Below, piece after piece: positions 14,658-17,496 of a DNA stretch of 17,496 bases; within the stretch, counting starts at the first letter, position 1, and each line of letters opens with the position of its first letter. The DNA comes from CAZXGD01 sp046350455 (GTDB taxonomy: Bacteria > Planctomycetota > Phycisphaerae > Phycisphaerales > SM1A02). The notes below the pieces were generated by a model. It was not told where the DNA came from and did no database searches. It worked only from the letters and a program-made list of their open reading frames with translations. Location of the stretch: the NCBI GenBank assembly GCA_046350455.1, contig JAXMAM010000043.1, forward strand, positions 1 to 17,496, read 5' to 3'. The translations under genes and the position numbers were made by a program.

Positions 14658-15233
14658 TTATTGGGCAGCCGGAAAGAGGGCCGCAAGCACCCATGCACAC
14701 TCTCCATCCGGATGGACTGTCTGGACCGGGGGCGCCTTGACCAGGGCTGTCTCACCCAACTGCAGGCTCACCACCTGGTCCCCCACCTTGCAGGTGCCGG
14801 GCGTGTGCGTGGCATGCATGAGAAGGAACGACGCCCCCTGCACCTCCAGCTGACCCCCGCGCACCATGCGCATGGCGCCCCGCCAGAACGCGCGATGCAC
14901 CATGAGGTTCATGTCCTGCACGCCGTGGCCGTGCGGCTGGCCCTTCACCTGCGCTTCGCCACGGAAGCGCAGCGCATCACCCACACGCGGCACGCGCTGC
15001 CACGAACCGTCCACGGACACATGCATGCCGCCACCGCGCACACACAGGATGTGGCGGTCAACGCCGGGAAACTCCGAGAATGGCCCCGCATGCGGCACGT
15101 CCGCCAGCGACAGGCGCCAGGTCCAGTCGCCACCAGGCTTGGCTGCGTCCGAGCACAGCTCCCGGGTAGTCCCCAGACCGTTCTTCCAAGGCATGATGTG
15201 TTGCGATTCGACTGAGAAGACCTTTACTTCCAT
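14658..15233 (-). CDS. HutD/Ves family protein
   Basis: A 191-residue cupin-like protein of the HutD/Ves family. The diagnostic N-terminal stretch MPWKNGLGTTRELC (14-27) matches the family PWxNGxGxTREI pattern. It is followed by WRLSLADVPHAGPFSEFPGVDRHI, where the SxFPGxDR segment is also conserved, and by DMNLMVHR. HutD is encoded in histidine-utilisation clusters of proteobacteria and its biochemical role is unsettled; Ves in E. coli is linked to cold. Start ATG 15233 gives the expected N-terminus and has GGGGAG close upstream; the open frame extends to 15365 only as a shadow of the preceding gene. It overlaps the preceding stop by 10 bp, so it is the last gene of the cyd operon. No hut genes are nearby. 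Confidence 0.82.
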   Translation of the reverse strand: MEVKVFSVESQHIMPWKNGLGTTRELCSDAAKPGGDWTWRLSLADVPHAGPFSEFPGVDRHILCVRGGGMHVSVDGSWQRVPRVGDALRFRGEAQVKGQPHGHGVQDMNLMVHRAFWRGAMRMVRGGQLEVQGASFLLMHATHTPGTCKVGDQVVSLQLGETALVKAPPVQTVHPDGECAWVLAALFPAAQ

Positions 15234-15670
15234 GAACTCCCCGCAGACTGCGCCGGCTGACCATGCACTGCGTCGTGTACGTGCGGCATCCACTCCGCAT
15301 TCGCGTACCACAGCACTGCAAGCCCAGCAACCACCCCGGCTGCAACAAGAATGAAGATCGCCCACCGCAGCGTGCCGATGCGCGCTGCGTGGGCTGGTTG
15401 ACGGCTTTCAAGCGATCCAAACCATGACCGCAGCATGGCCACCTGCGCAGCCAGGATGCTTCCCAGCAGCGCCAGCACCACAGCCACGAACACCAGGCGC
15501 TCTCCAAGCGGCGTGCCTGCCAAGTGAAAGTTGGGCAGGAATGCCGCCAGAACCAGCCACGCCAGCGTGACCACCACAAACAGGCGCGCGGTGCGCCACA
15601 GGGCGGCGCCCGCTGAACAGGCGCCTTCTTGCGCCGGCTGCGGGCTGGATGGTGGGTGCGGCTGCGCCAT
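15224..15670 (-). CDS. Hypothetical three-helix membrane protein in the cyd operon
   Basis: I do not recognise this 148-residue protein. Three hydrophobic segments are visible at about residues 27-46, 58-80 and 101-121. The N-terminus is Pro/Gln/Ser rich and probably cytoplasmic or disordered, the loop after helix 2 has Arg residues, and the C-terminal tail contains several His (PHVHDAVH). It is too long and has too many helices for CydX or CydH (single-helix bd subunits). The start codon shares one base with the cydB stop (TGATG), and a strong AGGAGG lies 10 bp upstream, so expression tied to CydAB is likely. Roles as an accessory subunit, assembly factor or unrelated membrane protein are all open. 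Confidence 0.75.
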   Translation of the reverse strand: MAQPHPPSSPQPAQEGACSAGAALWRTARLFVVVTLAWLVLAAFLPNFHLAGTPLGERLVFVAVVLALLGSILAAQVAMLRSWFGSLESRQPAHAARIGTLRWAIFILVAAGVVAGLAVLWYANAEWMPHVHDAVHGQPAQSAGSSWK

Positions 15671-16779
15671 CAGTGACCCCCCTCCTCGCCGTACGCGTCC
15701 GCATCAGCGGCGTGGAAGGTTCCATAGGTGATCAGGGTGTAGGCCAAAACCAGCGGCGCAGCCACCAGCACCACAAAGAACATCATGAGCAGCGTGAAGC
15801 GAGAGCTGGAGGCGGTGGCCAGCGTGATGCTGTGCGCTGGATCCTTGGCCAGAACGATGTTTGGATACAGCGCTGCAAAGAACAGGCCAACCAGCGCTGC
15901 GGCCATCAGGCAGGTGCCCACAAACGCAGCAACCCGGCGCCGCGCCAGCAGCGATCGAAGCGCCCATGCTGTGGAGCCCGCACCAACCAGCGAGACCAGC
16001 CAGAGCGCGGGCGCAGATGCCATGTTGCGCGTGGCTGCCGGCACTGTGCCCAGCGCCAGCGCGGTGACCAGCCCCACAGCCAGCAGGAACACCACCCCTG
16101 CAACCAGCCCCACGCGGCGGCAGCGCTCCTGGTGCTGGCCGCCAGTGCGCAGGCCCAGGTAGGCCGCGCCGTGCACCGCGCAGAGCGCGGCTGCCAGCAC
16201 GCCGGTGGCCACGCTGAAGGGAGACACCAGCGCCAGCACCGCCTGGATCGGCCCGGGTGCGCCAGCGGCATCGGGCGCAAAATCGCCGCCCTGCCCCAGC
16301 GGCAGTCCCACCATGGCAGCGCCCACGGCCACGCCAAAGATCACGCTGGCCAGCAGCGATGCACCGCTAAACGCCACGTCGCATAGCAGCTTCCAGCGGT
16401 CGCCGTGAAAGACATGGCGCAGCTCGATGCTGACCGCGCGCAGAATGAGGCAGAACAGCAGGACGATGAGCGGCAGGTAGAACGCGCTGAAGATGGTGGC
16501 GTACGCCATGGGGAAGGCCGCGAACAGCGCGCCGCCAAAGACCACCAGCCACACTTCGTTGCCGTCCCACACGGGGCCAATGGCGCTGATCTGCGCCGCG
16601 CGGTCCTTGGCCGAACGCCCTGCCATGAAGTGCACGATCCCCACGCCCAGGTCAAATCCGTCCAGGATGGCATAGGCCGCCAGCAGGACAGCCAGAAGCA
16701 TGAACCACGTGACTGCCATCCACTCGGGCGCTGCCACCTGCGCGGCTGCATCTGCGCTGGGAAGGGACCACTGCATCAT
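15670..16779 (-). CDS. cydB: Cytochrome bd ubiquinol oxidase subunit II
   Basis: Membrane subunit of the high-affinity bd-type terminal oxidase, which reduces oxygen to water with quinol. The 369 residues carry about eight to nine hydrophobic helices. The signature DGFDLGVG (40-47) and GPVWDGNEVWLVVFGGALFAAFP (from residue 68) are unmistakable for CydB and include the acidic residues implicated in proton or haem-site function. Start ATG 16779 overlaps the cydA stop by 4 bp (ATGA) and has GAAGGGGG 6 bp upstream; a second ATG follows at once. The order cydA-cydB is standard. No cydCD transporter genes lie within the window. Confidence 0.96.
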   Translation of the reverse strand: MMQWSLPSADAAAQVAAPEWMAVTWFMLLAVLLAAYAILDGFDLGVGIVHFMAGRSAKDRAAQISAIGPVWDGNEVWLVVFGGALFAAFPMAYATIFSAFYLPLIVLLFCLILRAVSIELRHVFHGDRWKLLCDVAFSGASLLASVIFGVAVGAAMVGLPLGQGGDFAPDAAGAPGPIQAVLALVSPFSVATGVLAAALCAVHGAAYLGLRTGGQHQERCRRVGLVAGVVFLLAVGLVTALALGTVPAATRNMASAPALWLVSLVGAGSTAWALRSLLARRRVAAFVGTCLMAAALVGLFFAALYPNIVLAKDPAHSITLATASSSRFTLLMMFFVVLVAAPLVLAYTLITYGTFHAADADAYGEEGGH

Positions 16780-17496
16780 GCGGCGCCCCCTTCTGCGCGC
16801 TGCACCGAGCGCGCGCGGCGACGGCTGAGCAGCTCGTCCTCTGGCGCGGCGGCAGCCTCAGGGCCACGCTGGATCACGTGGTTCATGGAGACCAGATACA
16901 GCGCGCCCAGCGCTGCGTAGATCAGCAGGAAGAGCACCAGGCTGGTGGCCACCGTCTCGGCGCGCAGCACGGTGCTCACGCCGTTGGAGGTGCGCATGCC
17001 GCTGGTGCCGTCGTAGACCAGCGCGGACGCAGGATCACTCTCGCCCCACGCGCGAAGGCTGCCGTCTGCGTTTCGCACGATGCGGTAGCCGTACGCCAGA
17101 TGCCAGCCCTGCGCCACCACGTCCTGCACAGGCTCGCCAGGAGCCCAGGTGCGGAACGCCACCGTTCCGTCCGCGTGTGGGCGGGCCAGGTACAGCGGGC
17201 TGCGCGCGCCGAGCTCTGGGTTGGCCCGCGGCGCAGGCGGATGCACGATCCACGGCTGCCGGCCCAGCTCAGCGGTCACCCATCCAGCCTGATTGCCCAC
17301 CACCGCCAGCAGCACCGAGCCCACGCACCCCCAGAGCAGCCATCGGCTGGTCTGCAATGCGCCGCGATGCCACTGGAAGACCGCCACCACCAGGAGCGCC
17401 AGCAGCACCGTGCCAGCGCCCACCATCATGCGGAACGTCCAGAAGATGACATCCGCGTTGGGGCGATCCTCTGGGCGCACCAGGTCGAGCCCAGGC
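16776..17496 (-). CDS. cydA: Cytochrome bd ubiquinol oxidase subunit I (partial, N-terminus off the window)
   Basis: C-terminal part (about 239 residues) of the haem-bearing subunit of cytochrome bd oxidase. The reading frame is open through 17496, so the gene starts outside the window; a GTG at 17480 is an internal Val, not a start. FWTFRMMVGAG and GNQAGWVTAELGRQPWIV are diagnostic CydA segments, the second being the conserved GWxxxExGRQPW block. Helices follow the pattern of the last CydA bundle, with the final one at LVLFLLIYAALGALYLV. Between GRQPW (17264-17250) and that helix lie roughly 90 residues, far more than the roughly 20 in E. coli, rich in Pro, Gly, Tyr and charged residues. The haem ligands lie in the missing part. 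Confidence 0.93.
   Translation of the reverse strand, partial: PGLDLVRPEDRPNADVIFWTFRMMVGAGTVLLALLVVAVFQWHRGALQTSRWLLWGCVGSVLLAVVGNQAGWVTAELGRQPWIVHPPAPRANPELGARSPLYLARPHADGTVAFRTWAPGEPVQDVVAQGWHLAYGYRIVRNADGSLRAWGESDPASALVYDGTSGMRTSNGVSTVLRAETVATSLVLFLLIYAALGALYLVSMNHVIQRGPEAAAAPEDELLSRRRARSVQRAEGGAA

Noticed and set aside
17478..17480. GTG at 17480 as the cydA start
   Set aside because: The frame continues open to the window edge, and CydA needs its N-terminal haem-binding helices, which lie outside. The codon is an internal Val.

Overview
This is a high-GC bacterial chromosome segment that codes almost wall to wall for central carbohydrate and energy metabolism. A lipoprotein signal peptide, a cytochrome bd oxidase and a glycine-rich bacterial RRM protein point to a free-living, probably Gram-negative bacterium. 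A Planctomycetota-like or similar high-GC diderm lineage is my best guess, but the sequence does not settle the phylum. I see no rRNA, tRNA, CRISPR array, insertion sequence, prophage or defence genes.

Layout. Positions 1-4027 (minus strand) hold a tight run transcribed leftward: a histidine-family phosphatase resembling sedoheptulose-bisphosphatase-type enzymes, glycogen phosphorylase, and phosphoglucomutase, which runs off the left edge. A 71-bp divergent gap (4028-4098) separates it from eight co-directional plus-strand genes at 4099-13931 with gaps from -4 to 54 bp: a fused double GNAT acetyltransferase, a patatin-like lipoprotein, short-form 6-phosphogluconate dehydrogenase, glucose-6-phosphate dehydrogenase, a ROK/polyphosphate-glucokinase-like kinase, a GH63-type glucosidase, a RimJ/RimL-like acetyltransferase and a D-lactate-dehydrogenase-like enzyme. 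A strong hairpin terminator at 14002-14030 lies between this run and the convergent minus-strand gene for an RRM RNA-binding protein (14061-14438), which has a roughly 220-bp upstream region with potential hairpins. From 17496 down to 14658 is a minus-strand operon: cydA (partial), cydB, an unrecognised three-helix membrane protein, and a HutD/Ves-family protein.

How it fits together. GlgP and Pgm turn glycogen into glucose 1-phosphate and then glucose 6-phosphate. The GH63 glucosidase and the ROK kinase, whose genes overlap by 4 bp, could release glucose and phosphorylate it. Zwf and the 6-phosphogluconate dehydrogenase then carry glucose 6-phosphate through the oxidative pentose phosphate pathway. 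The lactate dehydrogenase homologue and cytochrome bd provide outlets for reductant under low oxygen. The window reads as a glucan-to-pentose-phosphate locus next to a low-oxygen respiration operon.

I did not find a clearly new biological system. The points most worth a second look are the Shb17-like phosphatase beside pentose phosphate genes, the extended C-terminal loop of CydA, the unknown three-helix protein in the cyd operon, the glucosidase/kinase pair, the GNAT-PAT fusion, and -10-like hexamers placed close to start codons that lack Shine-Dalgarno sequences.
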